From Verrucomicrobiaceae bacterium (GTDB taxonomy: Bacteria > Verrucomicrobiota > Verrucomicrobiia > Verrucomicrobiales > Verrucomicrobiaceae), in NCBI GenBank assembly GCA_016795365.1, contig JAEUHN010000029.1, positions 248,001-312,000 of the forward strand: a DNA stretch of 64,000 bases, written 5' to 3'. The notes beneath the pieces are model-generated. The model was not told where the DNA came from. It was given only the letters and a program-made list of their open reading frames with translations, and ran no database searches. Positions 39,220 through 48,185 of the stretch are shown piece after piece. How positions within the stretch are numbered: position 1 is the stretch's first letter; every line of letters begins with the position of its first letter. A program made the translations under genes and the position numbers.

Positions 39220-41820
39220 ATGCCCGCAGACACCGCCCCGCCCTTCGCCCTCTACAATCCCGCGCTGCTCCCGCCGGACGTGCTCCTCTCCGAGTTCACC
39301 GCGCGCCGACCGTTGCTTGCACGCCTGCTCGGCATCATCCGCGCCAATGACCCCGGCGAGCCACCGCAGCACGTCCTCTGCGTCGGCCCACGCGGCATGG
39401 GAAAGACCACGCTGCTCTGCGCCATCGCCGCCAGCATCAAGCTCCACGAGCCCGAACTCGCGAAGCACTGGCAGCCCGTCATCTTTGACGAAGAAAGCCG
39501 CCGCATCGGCGACCTCGCCGACTTCTGGCTCGAGTGCATCCGCCAGTGGGAGTCCGAGACCGAGCCCACGCTCACCCGCAGCCATCGCATTGATGCCCTC
39601 CTCGCCAAGCCCGGCCCCGACATCGAGGACAAGGCCCGCGAAGTCTTCCTCTCCCTCGTCAATGCCAGCGGCAAACGCGCCCTCCTGCTCATCGACAACC
39701 TCAACGACATCTTCATCGCCGTGAACGATGCTGAGTCCCTCATGCGCCTGCGCTCCTTCCTCATGAGCGATCCGCGCGTCATGATCATCGGAGCCGCCAC
39801 CCGCTGGTTCAGCGATGTCACCGGCCTCGACAAACCCTTCTTCGAATTCTTCCGCCCCTTCGACCTCCACGCCCTCAGCCTGGAGGAAATGCGCGAATGC
39901 CTCGCCGGAGTCGCCACCGCGCGCGGCGACCAGCGCGTGCTCGACACCCTCCGTGATCGCCCCGGCAGCATCGAAGTCCTCCACATCCTGACCGGCGGGA
40001 ATCCCCGCCTCATCCGCACCTTCTACCGCCTGCTCAACGAAGGCATGAACGGCGAACTCCGCCTCCAGCTCGAGCGCCTCATCGACGACTACACGCCCTA
40101 TCACAAAGCAATAATAGATGCCCTCCCCGGCCAGCAACAGCGCGTCATCGACGCCATCGCCCTCGAGTGGAACCCCACCGACGTCGGCACCGTCGCCCGC
40201 ACCACCCGCCTCCCCAGCAACCAAGTCAGCGCCCAGATCAAAGCCCTCATCAAAGCCGGCCTCATCAGCGAAGCAGCCAACATGGGCCACAGCAAAAAGA
40301 AGGCCTACCTGCTCACGGACCGCTTCTCGAACATTCACTACCTCATGCGGCATGGACGAACGGGGAAGCTGAAGATGCATTGGTTTGTCATGATGCTGCG
40401 AAGCTTATTTGGGGACAAAGAGTTTGCGGAGGTCGCAGCGAGAGCTGTGAGGCTAACTGCGGGGACTGGATCTAACAATGAAGGCGACTCTCTACTACTC
40501 GCGCAAAACGTGATTGAACACGCAGGCACGGAGACCGCACGACGAGAGTTTATGGACCGAATCGCGGGGTCGCCGGAATTTGATAGCGAGATCGATGTCG
40601 AGTTTGCCGAGAAAATCTGTCGCCAAGCTATCGCCGCTAACCCAACTGATGCATACGCTCACCACAAGTTTGGGCGACTATTGGACATCCATCTGAAGCG
40701 ATTCGCTGAAGCAGAAGCCGCCTACCGAAAAGCCATTGAACTCGACCCCGGTATGGCGTCGGCTTGGAACAACCTTAGCATACTGCTGGTCGATGAGTTC
40801 GGTCGCTACTCCGAAGCCGAATCCTTCTGCCGCAAGGCAATCGAGCTTGATCCAACCAGTCATTCCCGCTGGAACCGGCTGGGCATTTTGCTTTCAAACC
40901 ACTTGGGGCGATTCGCAGAAGCAGAAGCCGCCTACCGAAAAGCCATTGAACTTAGCCCTGATGAGTTTTGGCCTTGGTTTAATCTAGGATCGGTTCTGGC
41001 AAAGCGACAAAGAACAAGCAACGAGGCTGAGAGTTGTTATCGGAGAGCCATTGAAATTGCTCCAGAGAAATGGGAGCCGTGGAATGGTCTTGGGTTGCTG
41101 CTAAAGGACTACAAGTTTGACGACAAAGGAGCTGAGGAGGCATACCGAATGGCAATCGAACTAGCTCCAACTGAGTCTGCGGGTTGGAATAATCTGGGCG
41201 TTCTTTACAACGAGCGCATCGGCGACCAAAAAGTAGCGGAAGCAGCTTACAGGACAGCCATCGATTTGAAGCCCACGGACCCAAAAGCTTGGCTGAATCT
41301 TGGGAACGTTTTAACCTTAAACCTAGGGCGCCACGACGAAGCCGAAGCTGCATATCGCAAAGCAATGGAGGTAGATTCGAACTACGGACGGGCTCATTCG
41401 TGCTTGGCCATGATGTGGACAAATTTACGTCGCCAGAAAGCAGAAGCACGGCGCGAGGCCAGCGCAGGGTTCCGAAAGTCACCCGCTGAAGGCTTTTGCA
41501 GACAATGGTTTATCATCCTCTGCTTCGCCCACCCCGAAAGCCTGTGCTCAGCTCTCCCCGAAGTCAGCCACTGGTGCACCCAACACCTGGACGATCATAG
41601 CGTGCTGAGCTTCATGGTCGATGCCTGGATCGCCTACGCCAAGGTGACCAGCGCAAGCGAAGCCCGTGAGCTGCTCGATGCGCAGCCCGACGAAGTGAAA
41701 CTCGCCTTCGAGACCGTGCGCGATGCCTTCCTCGCCCACGACGACAAGGACCACCTCCACCGCCTCGCCCCCGAACGCCGCGCCCCGGTGCTCAAACTCC
41801 TCGAACGCCTGCGCAACTAG
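39220..41820 (+). CDS. STAND-like NTPase with winged helix and TPR array
   Basis: An 866 aa protein started at ATG 39220 (an in-frame extension to 38620 lies in the previous gene). Walker A is GPRGMGKTT (56-64), Walker B ALLLIDNLND (Asp159), with GGNPRLIRTFYRLL before a winged helix at about 305-380 (QRVIDAIALEW, LPSNQVSAQIKALIKAGLI). From about 470 to 730 there are seven or more TPR-like repeats (AEAAYRKAIELDP, WNNLGVL). This NTPase-wHTH-repeat layout is that of STAND signalling or sensor ATPases. GC content drops through the TPR-coding part and rises again in the last 100 codons, suggesting a swapped sensor segment. Confidence 0.87.
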   Translation: MPADTAPPFALYNPALLPPDVLLSEFTARRPLLARLLGIIRANDPGEPPQHVLCVGPRGMGKTTLLCAIAASIKLHEPELAKHWQPVIFDEESRRIGDLADFWLECIRQWESETEPTLTRSHRIDALLAKPGPDIEDKAREVFLSLVNASGKRALLLIDNLNDIFIAVNDAESLMRLRSFLMSDPRVMIIGAATRWFSDVTGLDKPFFEFFRPFDLHALSLEEMRECLAGVATARGDQRVLDTLRDRPGSIEVLHILTGGNPRLIRTFYRLLNEGMNGELRLQLERLIDDYTPYHKAIIDALPGQQQRVIDAIALEWNPTDVGTVARTTRLPSNQVSAQIKALIKAGLISEAANMGHSKKKAYLLTDRFSNIHYLMRHGRTGKLKMHWFVMMLRSLFGDKEFAEVAARAVRLTAGTGSNNEGDSLLLAQNVIEHAGTETARREFMDRIAGSPEFDSEIDVEFAEKICRQAIAANPTDAYAHHKFGRLLDIHLKRFAEAEAAYRKAIELDPGMASAWNNLSILLVDEFGRYSEAESFCRKAIELDPTSHSRWNRLGILLSNHLGRFAEAEAAYRKAIELSPDEFWPWFNLGSVLAKRQRTSNEAESCYRRAIEIAPEKWEPWNGLGLLLKDYKFDDKGAEEAYRMAIELAPTESAGWNNLGVLYNERIGDQKVAEAAYRTAIDLKPTDPKAWLNLGNVLTLNLGRHDEAEAAYRKAMEVDSNYGRAHSCLAMMWTNLRRQKAEARREASAGFRKSPAEGFCRQWFIILCFAHPESLCSALPEVSHWCTQHLDDHSVLSFMVDAWIAYAKVTSASEARELLDAQPDEVKLAFETVRDAFLAHDDKDHLHRLAPERRAPVLKLLERLRN
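40698..40952 (+). repeat. Near-identical 45-base TPR DNA repeat pair
   Basis: Bases 40698-40742 and 40908-40952 are the same except for one position, encoding RFAEAEAAYRKAIEL twice, exactly 210 bases (70 codons) apart inside the TPR array. Such identity between neighbouring repeats indicates recent duplication or gene conversion. Confidence 0.8.
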
Positions 41821-41907
41821 CCGCCGAACCAATCATCAACGACCGATTGAAGATGCCTCCTCGTGCGTATTTATCCGACAACACTGATTCCACATTAGCC
41901 TTCCCCC

Positions 41908-43290
41908 ATGCCCGCCAATCCCCTCCTCAATCGCCGCGCCTGCCTCCGAGGCCTTGGAGCCTCTCTTGGTTTGCCTTTGCTCGAAACCATGGGCTGGGCG
42001 GAGGCCGCGAAAGGCAAGACGAGCTTCAAGCCGCCGGTGCGGCTCGGATTCATGTATATGCCGCATGGCGTGATCATGGACCAGTTCTGGCCGAAGTCGC
42101 CGGAGAGCTTCCTGAAGTCGCCGCCGCCGGCGCTGGAGGCTTTGCGGCCGATTTTGAATCAGTGCCTCATGGTGAAAGGCATCTCGGGCGTGCCCATCAC
42201 GCCGTTTGGCAGTGCACCGCATGCGCTGGAGCTTTCGACGTGGCTAACGGCCTCGCTGCCGAACGCGGCGAAGCGCAATCAGATCCACATCGCCATTTCT
42301 GCGGACCAGATCATGGCGAATTATGTGGGTGGACTCACCGCGTTGCCGTCGCTGGAACTGGCGACGATGCCGCAGACGCACAAGGAGAACCAGGAAGGGC
42401 TCAACGAGGGCTACTACTCGCACTGCAGCTTCCGCTCGCCCACGCAGGCGATGCCTGCGGAGATCAATCCACGTAGTGTGCTGAACCGTTTGTTTGGCAA
42501 AACCGACCAAAGCGGTAAAACGGCCGCCACCGACCCGCTCGACCGCCAGATGCTCGACCTCGTCATCGGCGGCGCGAAGGACCTGCGACGCAAATTGCCG
42601 CACGGCGACCAGCAGAAGCTCGATGAATACCTCGACAGCGTGCGCTCCGTCGAGCGCCGCATCGCCGCCATCGAGTATCGGCAGAAAGAGGCCGCGCTGG
42701 AGAAAGCCGGCGTCAGCAGCAGCGGGCGCAAAGCCAGCGACTCACCGCCCATCGAAGTGAAAATCCCCGAAGGCGACAAGCGCAGCGAATACATGCAGGT
42801 CATGTGCGATCTCACCGTGCTCGCCTTCCAAACGGACACCACGCGCGTCAGCACCTACATCGGCTCCACGCCGAATGGCGTCTCGTATCCCGAACTCGGC
42901 TTCAGCGACACGCACCACGGCCCCACGCATCACAACAACGAGGCCGAAAAGGTCCGTAAAGTCGCCGCCATCACGAAGTTCAACATCGACCAGTTCGCCT
43001 ACATGGTGAAGAAGATGGCAGCCTTACGCGAAGGCGACGGCACGTTGCTCGACAACTGCATCATGATGTGGGGCAGTGGCCTCGAAGACGGAAACAAGCA
43101 CACTCGCGAAAACCTCCCCTTCATCATCGCTGGCAAAGGCGGCGGCTCGATCAATACCGGCCGCTTCATCGACACCGTAAAAGGCAATCAAGGTGATCTG
43201 CTCACTACGCTGCTCGCGTGTTCCGGCGTGCCCCTCGATCGCCCTATCGGCATCGCGACGAAGGAGATCAAGGAGATGATGAGAGTGTGA
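41908..43290 (+). CDS. DUF1552 protein with Tat-type leader
   Basis: A 460 aa protein matching DUF1552 ([119 protein letters not shown]). The N-terminus [16 protein letters not shown] is a twin-arginine leader. The family resembles DUF1501/sulfatase-like folds and is exported; function is unknown. Usually encoded directly after a DUF1592 gene; here separated from it by the Asp-box protein and the NTPase pair. Conserved His pairs (THHGPTHH) could bind metal. Confidence 0.92.
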   Translation: MPANPLLNRRACLRGLGASLGLPLLETMGWAEAAKGKTSFKPPVRLGFMYMPHGVIMDQFWPKSPESFLKSPPPALEALRPILNQCLMVKGISGVPITPFGSAPHALELSTWLTASLPNAAKRNQIHIAISADQIMANYVGGLTALPSLELATMPQTHKENQEGLNEGYYSHCSFRSPTQAMPAEINPRSVLNRLFGKTDQSGKTAATDPLDRQMLDLVIGGAKDLRRKLPHGDQQKLDEYLDSVRSVERRIAAIEYRQKEAALEKAGVSSSGRKASDSPPIEVKIPEGDKRSEYMQVMCDLTVLAFQTDTTRVSTYIGSTPNGVSYPELGFSDTHHGPTHHNNEAEKVRKVAAITKFNIDQFAYMVKKMAALREGDGTLLDNCIMMWGSGLEDGNKHTRENLPFIIAGKGGGSINTGRFIDTVKGNQGDLLTTLLACSGVPLDRPIGIATKEIKEMMRV

Positions 43291-43294
43291 CAAA

Positions 43295-43381
43295 GGAGCG
43301 CGGACACTCTTGTCCGCTTTTCCAAAGAATAGCGGCGAAGCCGCGACATTGATCGATTGCGGACAGGAGTGTCCGCGCTCC
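43295..43381. repeat. Inverted repeat element with GCGGACA arms
   Basis: GGAGCGCGGACACTCTTGTC on one side (from 43295) and a near-complementary arm ending GAGTGTCCGCGCTCC at 43381 enclose about 40 bases, themselves containing GCGGCGAAGCCGC. This 87-base element sits between convergent genes, where it could act as a bidirectional terminator; its form is that of dispersed intergenic repeats (MITE/REP-like). Confidence 0.75.
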
Positions 43382-43399
43382 CTTCGCGTTCCTTCAGAG

Positions 43400-44863
43400 T
43401 CACTCCTTCGCCGCCGGACGAAAACGCTCGGCCACACGCTCCACACGGCCGCGTGGTCCCTCCTTAGCTTCGAAGCTCGACGTCTTTGCATTCCATCCCG
43501 TCTTCTGAGGATAGGGCTGCAACGGCATCTCCCACCCGGCTTTGCCGTTTACGACATGGCGACCGGTGAGAGCTTCGGGAGCCTTGCCATCCTCTCGCCA
43601 TGCACGCACGGCATCGAGCAGATTCGGCGCTTGATTCACGCCGGGGCCGCCGCCGTGGGCCATGCCGGGCACGAGGTAGAGGCGGAAGAACGAACGCACT
43701 CTCTCTAAGCCGCCGAAGTGCTCCTCGACGCGTTCGTAGTAGTCGATGGTGGCCTGTGGTGGCACGACGGAGTCGGCAGCACCGGTCGTGGCGATGAGTT
43801 TGCCGCCGCGTTTCTCGAAGGCGCTGAGATCGGCATTTTCCGCGTTCAGATAGGGAGCGAGTTCGGCTGTGTAAGTATCGAGATCGGCACCAAAGTTCAT
43901 GTCCTCCAGCTTCCTGTCTTTGCCGAAGACCCAATTGAACAGATACAGGTGTCCATGCGCTGCCGACAGTGATGCGCCGAGCGGAATGCCATTGAAGATC
44001 CGCTCGCCCGTCACGGCATGACGCGGGCCATCGAAGAGCTTTCGCAAGGCGGCGGCATGATCGTCGGTGAGCGATGCGTCCTTCTTCCGCGCGAGCGCGA
44101 TCACGGCTTCGATGTCTTGCATCGTGCAGCGAGGGTCTGAAACAAACTTGCCCGTCGCGAGCGGGATCTCACGCGGAGCCATGAATTCATTCGCGGCCGC
44201 GATCACGTTGGCTTCCTGCTCTGGTGTGAAGGGACACTTCTTCAAGATTTGGTCGTTCCACAAAAAGTAAGCATGCAACGGCGTGCGACAGTGCGCGGGC
44301 ACCGCGGCCGTGATGCCGTCGTAGTCCTCGGGATAGCGTTGTGCTTCCTGAAGCGCCTGTTGGCCGCCGGTCGAGCCGCCGCTGAAATAGGAAAACTCGG
44401 GTCCTTTGCCGTAATGCGCCTTCACGAGCTGCTTGCCGACCACCGTCATGAGATGCGTGGCACGATAGCCGAAGTCTTTCCACACTTCGCGATTGCAGAT
44501 GCCGGAGTCCGCATTTGGCGCGGTGCCCATGTCGGTCGTCGCCACGGCATAGCCCGCCGCACTGGAGGCTGCGAGACTGCCTGAATTGATCTTTCCCGCT
44601 GCTCCACCATTGCCGAGGCCGAGAAAGCGACCGTTCCACTTTTCCGCGTCTGGCAGCCACACTTCGACATTAATATTTGAGCCCTTCGCGGGTTGCAGCA
44701 GGAGTTTCACCACCGTGCGCGTGCCTGAGGCGTCGCGTTGCACATCGACTTGGGCAGCATGCTCGATCTTCAGCGCGCGGAGTTTGTCCAGTGGGGCTTC
44801 GGCGAACGTCAACGTGTGGCCGAAGATGACGGACACGCAAAGCAGAGCAGGAATGGGATTCAT
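43400..44863 (-). CDS. Exported tannase/feruloyl-esterase family protein
   Basis: A 487 aa protein with signal peptide (IPALLCVSVIFGHTLTFAE). Tannase-family features include FLGLGNGGAAG, YAVATTDMG, nucleophile elbow GGSTGGQQAL, the paired Cys (CRTPLHAYFLWNDQILKKC; CNREVW), a late GAADSVVPP (Asp) and LVPGMAHGGG (His). These enzymes hydrolyse gallate or ferulate esters of plant polyphenols and hemicelluloses outside the cytoplasm. Length is close to the family norm (about 500-550). It is convergent with the DUF1552 gene, with an inverted repeat element between. Confidence 0.93.
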   Translation of the reverse strand: MNPIPALLCVSVIFGHTLTFAEAPLDKLRALKIEHAAQVDVQRDASGTRTVVKLLLQPAKGSNINVEVWLPDAEKWNGRFLGLGNGGAAGKINSGSLAASSAAGYAVATTDMGTAPNADSGICNREVWKDFGYRATHLMTVVGKQLVKAHYGKGPEFSYFSGGSTGGQQALQEAQRYPEDYDGITAAVPAHCRTPLHAYFLWNDQILKKCPFTPEQEANVIAAANEFMAPREIPLATGKFVSDPRCTMQDIEAVIALARKKDASLTDDHAAALRKLFDGPRHAVTGERIFNGIPLGASLSAAHGHLYLFNWVFGKDRKLEDMNFGADLDTYTAELAPYLNAENADLSAFEKRGGKLIATTGAADSVVPPQATIDYYERVEEHFGGLERVRSFFRLYLVPGMAHGGGPGVNQAPNLLDAVRAWREDGKAPEALTGRHVVNGKAGWEMPLQPYPQKTGWNAKTSSFEAKEGPRGRVERVAERFRPAAKE

Positions 44864-45007
44864 GAGAGAGGCGAAGATGAAGTAGGGATCGAAGTGTCAG
44901 TGAGTGACCGAATTAACGGATCGTCATCCGCCTTCATCACAACCGCAGTCGCGAAAAGAGCAAGATCAGCGGCGGCGCGGCGACGCGAGACGCGTTTGTT
45001 TTTTTGT

Positions 45008-45409
45008 ATGAAATCGCGTCGGATGCTTTGCCTTGCAGCGGTCGTCACTTGCAGCGTGAGGGCTGAGGATCAGTCGGCGAATCGCTTCGATACGGACCGC
45101 TTTTTTCACCTGCAAATCGAGCCCATCCTGGAGAAGCGATGCTTCGAGTGTCACTCGCACCAGCACAAAACCAAAGGCGGGCTGGCGCTCGACTCCAAGC
45201 CCGGCTGGGAGATGGGCGGCGAGAGCGGAGCTGCGGTAAAGCCCGGCGACCTCAAGAACAGTCCGCTCGTGCAAGCCATCCGGCATTTAGATGAAGACAC
45301 AGCGATGCCGCCAGACGAAAAATTGCCCGCTGTGGAGATCGCGCTGCTGGAGACTTGGGTGATGCTCGGCGCGCCTGATCCGCGTGCATCACCGGGCAAG
45401 GCCAAATAG
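45008..45409 (+). CDS. Small exported planctomycete-type cytochrome-domain protein
   Basis: A 133 aa protein with leader (RRMLCLAAVVTCSVRAE) and a single PSCyt1-like domain: HLQIEPILEKRCFECHSH, KGGLALDSKPGWEMGGESG, AIRHLDEDTAMPPDEKLP, ALLETWVMLGAPDPR. CFECH is a CxxCH covalent heme site. In this phylum the domain usually begins large proteins that continue with DUF1549 and DUF1553; here the frame stops shortly after the domain and no continuation follows, so it is either a genuine free-standing cytochrome or a 3'-truncated gene. Confidence 0.83.
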   Translation: MKSRRMLCLAAVVTCSVRAEDQSANRFDTDRFFHLQIEPILEKRCFECHSHQHKTKGGLALDSKPGWEMGGESGAAVKPGDLKNSPLVQAIRHLDEDTAMPPDEKLPAVEIALLETWVMLGAPDPRASPGKAK

Positions 45410-45553
45410 GCGACGCGTGCTCGTCACGTCCCACGTCGCATGGGGTCAGCGATGATGATTCCGCAGATCGGTGGTCTGGGGAATGAACGAGGAAGTTTCG
45501 TCTGCTTTGCAGCGTCATTAACTGGAACTTCGCCAATCCTCATCCGTCCTCCC

Positions 45554-46390
45554 ATGCTTCGTCTTCTTCTGGCTCTGACATTCATCAGCTCGCTCCTCTC
45601 CGCACAAACCGTTGTCAACGTGTGGCCTGAAGGCAAGATGCCAGGGCAGGGAGCCAAGGAGCCGGAAAGCGAGGTGAAGCGCAAAGACGGCTTCCAGCGC
45701 ATCACGAATGTCAGCACGCCGACGCTCACTTTGTTCCAAGCCAAGCGCACCGACGGCTCTGCTGCGCCAGCCATCATCGTTTGCCCCGGCGGCGGTTACA
45801 GCTACTGCGTCGTGGACAAGGAAGGCTCTGAGATCGCCGCATGGTTGAACAAGAACGGATTCAGCGCGCTGGTGCTGAAGTATCGCACGCCCAACAACCG
45901 CGAAGGCGCGATGCAGGATGTGCAGCGCGCGCTCAGCCTTGTGCGTGCAAATGCCGCAGAGTGGAAGATCGATTCGAAGCGTCTTGGCGTGATCGGCTTC
46001 TCGGCCGGAGGCAACTTGGCGGCCAAGGCGAGCGCACCGGTCGAAGCACGCAGCTACGCTGCCATCGATGCGATCGACCAGCAGAGCTGCCGACCGGACT
46101 TCGCAATCCTGGTTTATCCAGCTTACCTCGACGACAAGAAAGGTGGTGTCGCACCCGACTTGAATCTCAAAGCCAGCATCCCGCCCACGCTCATCGTTCA
46201 CAGCGACGACGACAAAACGCATGTCGTGGGCAGCAAGATCTACCACGAGGCCCTCAACGCCGCGAAGATCGCGCATGAGTTCAAGCTCTACCCCACCGGC
46301 GGCCACGGCTACGGCTTGCACTGCGAGCGCGACGCGAAGGTGTGGCCTGAGGACGCGCTGAAGTGGCTGAGCGGAATCGGTGTGAAGTAG
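45554..46390 (+). CDS. Secreted alpha/beta hydrolase (BD-FAE-like esterase)
   Basis: A 278 aa protein. Start ATG 45554 yields a signal peptide (LLLALTFISSLLSAQ). The mature part begins VVNVWPEGKMPGQG, has oxyanion motif IIVCPGGGYSY, elbow GFSAGGN, a late Asp (HSDDDKTHVV) and His (GGHGYGL). It is related in layout to the secreted hydrolase at 3955. Likely an acetyl- or feruloyl-type carbohydrate esterase outside the cytoplasm. Upstream in-frame codons to 45440 are non-domain and have no start signal. Convergent with the methyltransferase. Confidence 0.9.
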   Translation: MLRLLLALTFISSLLSAQTVVNVWPEGKMPGQGAKEPESEVKRKDGFQRITNVSTPTLTLFQAKRTDGSAAPAIIVCPGGGYSYCVVDKEGSEIAAWLNKNGFSALVLKYRTPNNREGAMQDVQRALSLVRANAAEWKIDSKRLGVIGFSAGGNLAAKASAPVEARSYAAIDAIDQQSCRPDFAILVYPAYLDDKKGGVAPDLNLKASIPPTLIVHSDDDKTHVVGSKIYHEALNAAKIAHEFKLYPTGGHGYGLHCERDAKVWPEDALKWLSGIGVK

Positions 46391-46395
46391 TGCGA

Positions 46396-47400
46396 CTACT
46401 TGATGCCGATCACCATGGAGTCAGGTCCGACGAGATGCTCGACGCGGCAGTCCTTGAAGCCCACTTGCTGCATCCAGCCGATGCAATCCGCGCCGGTGTA
46501 GTCGAAGCCGCCGGGCGTTTCGATGAGCATGTTCAGACTCATGAGGAGGCCGAAGGCGTTCTGCTTTCGCTCATCGTCGATGATCGAATCATAGACCACC
46601 ACCGCGCCTCCTTCGGGCAGCGCAGCGTAGGCTTTGCGCAGCAGCATGAGCTTCGTCTCGAAATCCCAGTCGTGGAGGATGTGGCCAAAGAGCAGCACAT
46701 CAGCCTTCGGCAGTTCATCAGTGAAGAAGCTGCCGCCCGCGAAGCTCACTCGATTCGCGAGACCATTCGTGGCGATGTATTCTTCAAAGATGGGCCCCAC
46801 CTCCGGCAGGTCGAAGCCAATGCCTTGAAGATGGGGTTGAGCGAGTGCGATCTGAGTCACGAGATCACCCTGCGCGGTGCCGATGTCGGCGCAGGACTTG
46901 TAGTTCGCCCACGGGAACTGATTTGCGATGGTGACGTTCGCACCACGACTCACGCCCGACATCGCACGCAGGAACTCACGCAGTTTCGCAGGATCGGCGT
47001 AGAGCGCTTTGAACGGATCGTGTCCGCCCTTCGATTCATTCTGTGATTCGCCCGTGCGCACAGCGGTCGTCAGTTCGCCCCAGAAGCGATACAGCCGATG
47101 ATTCGCCATCTCCAGGATGCCACCGATGTAGGAGGGCTTTGCCTTGTCGAGGAAGAGATCAGTCTCCGGCGTGTTGCGGTAGATGCCATTGTCGCGTTGC
47201 AGGAAGCCGAGCGCGACCAGCGCATCGAGAAAGTCACGCGCAGCACGTGGATGCAAGCCCATGCGACCCTGCACGCTCTCAAGGTCGCCGGGATGCTTCG
47301 CGAGATCCGTGAAGAGTTCGATTTCGACAGCCGTGAGCAGCGCCTTCGAGCCCCAAAAGGCCATGCCGGTTTGCAGAATTCGTTCAGGTGTGAGGTTCAT
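46396..47400 (-). CDS. O-methyltransferase of the acetylserotonin/caffeate class
   Basis: A 334 aa two-domain enzyme. The N-terminal winged-helix dimerisation region ([37 protein letters not shown]) is followed by the SAM-binding Rossmann fold: [17 protein letters not shown] (glycine loop), [28 protein letters not shown] (His as the usual catalytic base) and [17 protein letters not shown]. Such enzymes methylate small-molecule hydroxyls in secondary metabolism. No biosynthetic partners are adjacent. Stop is 6 bases past the convergent esterase stop. Confidence 0.92.
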   Translation of the reverse strand: MNLTPERILQTGMAFWGSKALLTAVEIELFTDLAKHPGDLESVQGRMGLHPRAARDFLDALVALGFLQRDNGIYRNTPETDLFLDKAKPSYIGGILEMANHRLYRFWGELTTAVRTGESQNESKGGHDPFKALYADPAKLREFLRAMSGVSRGANVTIANQFPWANYKSCADIGTAQGDLVTQIALAQPHLQGIGFDLPEVGPIFEEYIATNGLANRVSFAGGSFFTDELPKADVLLFGHILHDWDFETKLMLLRKAYAALPEGGAVVVYDSIIDDERKQNAFGLLMSLNMLIETPGGFDYTGADCIGWMQQVGFKDCRVEHLVGPDSMVIGIK

Positions 47401-47505
47401 GCGTCCTGATCATGTCGAAGGATCAGAGGCGATGCAAGAATAGCCTCGCACGGCTGCGTCATGCCCTCCGCAGATGATTCAGAGCAACATCCATGAACGC
47501 ATCGC

Positions 47506-48075
47506 TCACTCAGGAAAGTCACCTGGCGTGAGGCGCTTCACATCCTTGTTCAGCGGATGCTGATCCTTGCGGCCATGCACGTAGCAGGCGCACCACTCGG
47601 CGAGCCGACGGCCCAGGATGCGGCAGGACTCCTGCACCTCCGGCTCGCGCGGAGCCTTCGCCGCCACGGCTCCGTAGTGCAGCGTCATCTTGCGTCCGCC
47701 GTAGTCGGTGACGCCGAAGACGAGGAAGCCAAAGTTCATGAGCACCGTGATCAATGACTGGCACGCCATCTCCATGCCACCGCCCCACCCTCCCGCGCTG
47801 CTGAAGGCGCAGGCGATCTTGCCATCGACCTCCAGCCACTTGTCGAACATCACCTCATCCCAGAAGCGTTTCATCTTCCACGAAAGGATGCCCATGTTCG
47901 TCGGGCTGCCGACGGCAAGGCCATCGCACCATACCACATCATCAGCCGTCGCCTCATCCACGTGCCGCACGCGCACCTCGGTATCGCTGACTTGGTGGGC
48001 ACCTTCGGCCACGAGAGCTGCCATTTGGGCGACGTTGCCGGACTTGGAATCAAAGAGGACGAGGATCTTGTTCAT
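47506..48075 (-). CDS. Flavodoxin-like NAD(P)H-dependent FMN protein
   Basis: A 189 aa protein from ATG 48075. FMN-binding loops are ILVLFDSKSGNVAQMA (phosphate loop), DGLAVGSPTNMGILSWKMKRFWDE and SSAGGWGGGMEMACQSL, characteristic of WrbA/flavodoxin-family NAD(P)H:quinone reductases. It probably carries out two-electron reduction of quinones or serves as an electron carrier in the cytoplasm. A 6-codon longer start exists at 48093. It is divergent from the deacetylase-like gene at 48186. Confidence 0.9.
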   Translation of the reverse strand: MNKILVLFDSKSGNVAQMAALVAEGAHQVSDTEVRVRHVDEATADDVVWCDGLAVGSPTNMGILSWKMKRFWDEVMFDKWLEVDGKIACAFSSAGGWGGGMEMACQSLITVLMNFGFLVFGVTDYGGRKMTLHYGAVAAKAPREPEVQESCRILGRRLAEWCACYVHGRKDQHPLNKDVKRLTPGDFPE

Positions 48076-48185
48076 GCGGCCGCCATGATGCACGAGACCC
48101 TCCGGGATGCACGCACGATGGACAAGCCGGTCTCAAATCCTGCCGCAGAGGTTGACTTCGTCCGCCAATCTCGTGGAATGCGGAC

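Noticed and set aside
38902-40380. 492-codon minus-strand frame opposite the NTPase genes
   Set aside because: Low-complexity Glu/Ala/Gly-rich antisense product; both plus-strand genes have Walker motifs.
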